A stretch of 7,243 nt of DNA from Candidatus Omnitrophota bacterium (GTDB taxonomy: Bacteria; Omnitrophota; Gorgyraeia; Duberdicusellales; 4484-171): the NCBI GenBank assembly GCA_016939345.1, contig JAFGHG010000192.1, positions 1 to 7,243 on the forward strand. The letters are read 5' to 3'. The notes below the pieces were generated by a model that saw only the letters and a list, made by a program, of their open reading frames with translations, ran no database searches and was not told where the DNA came from. The first letter of the stretch is position 1; the number at the start of each line of letters is the position of its first letter. Positions 7,212 to 7,243 of the stretch are shown here, in pieces. Made by a program: the position numbers and the translations under genes.

Positions 7212-7243
7212 AATAAAAAGTTTTGAAATTTATCACGTAGATC
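7204..7243 (+). CDS. Start of a probable enolase-superfamily (muconate cycloisomerase-like) gene, 3' truncated
   Basis: An ATG at 7204 opens a frame that is still open at the window end, giving 13 full codons: MPRIKSFEIYHVD. This resembles the first beta strand of the enolase-superfamily N-terminal capping domain, where proteins such as muconate cycloisomerases, dipeptide epimerases and o-succinylbenzoate synthases often begin with I-K-x-x-E-I/V-Y-x-V. The start overlaps the last 8 bases of the hydrolase gene, so the two are probably translationally coupled; a weak purine stretch (GATAGAG, 7190-7196) precedes it. Thirteen residues cannot prove a family, and no catalytic motif falls inside the window. 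Confidence 0.4.
   Translation, partial: MPRIKSFEIYHVD

Overview
The window reads as a gene-dense stretch of a Gram-negative (diderm) bacterial chromosome. Every supported gene is on the + strand and most of the bases are coding. The diderm call rests on a tripartite-type RND pump gene followed directly by a TolC-like outer-membrane channel gene. The genes are moderately AT-rich and spacing is very tight. Some intergenic starts lack a clear Shine-Dalgarno sequence. By overall feel the proteins resemble those of uncultured anaerobic lineages such as Omnitrophota, but that placement is a guess and no marker gene is present.

Region 1 (1-5112) is an export block. It holds an RND inner-membrane permease cut off at its 5' end by the window edge, a TolC-family outer-membrane protein 7 bases downstream, and a MarC-family six-helix membrane protein whose ATG overlaps the TolC stop as ATGA. 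The periplasmic adaptor (membrane fusion protein) needed for a tripartite pump is not in the window and probably lies just upstream. Region 2 (5121-6212) is a 6-phosphofructokinase gene only 8 bases after marC, with a good ribosome binding site overlapping the marC stop. It is therefore probably on the same transcript, although it is a glycolytic enzyme. Its phosphoryl-donor signature mixes the ATP-type glycine with the lysine common in PPi-type and group III enzymes.

Region 3 (6213-6332) is the only real intergenic gap, 120 bases, with a weak candidate promoter. Region 4 (6333-7243) starts a second unit. It holds an alpha/beta hydrolase whose nucleophile elbow reads GHCLG, so the predicted nucleophile is cysteine instead of serine. 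Overlapping its last 8 bases is the start of another gene, cut by the window end after 13 codons, whose N-terminus looks like an enolase-superfamily (muconate cycloisomerase-like) protein.

I see no mobile element, CRISPR array, tRNA, rRNA or clear rho-independent terminator. The export block is ordinary biology. The most interesting part is the Cys-type hydrolase paired with the possible enolase-superfamily gene, which may be the start of an uncharacterised small-molecule pathway continuing beyond the window.
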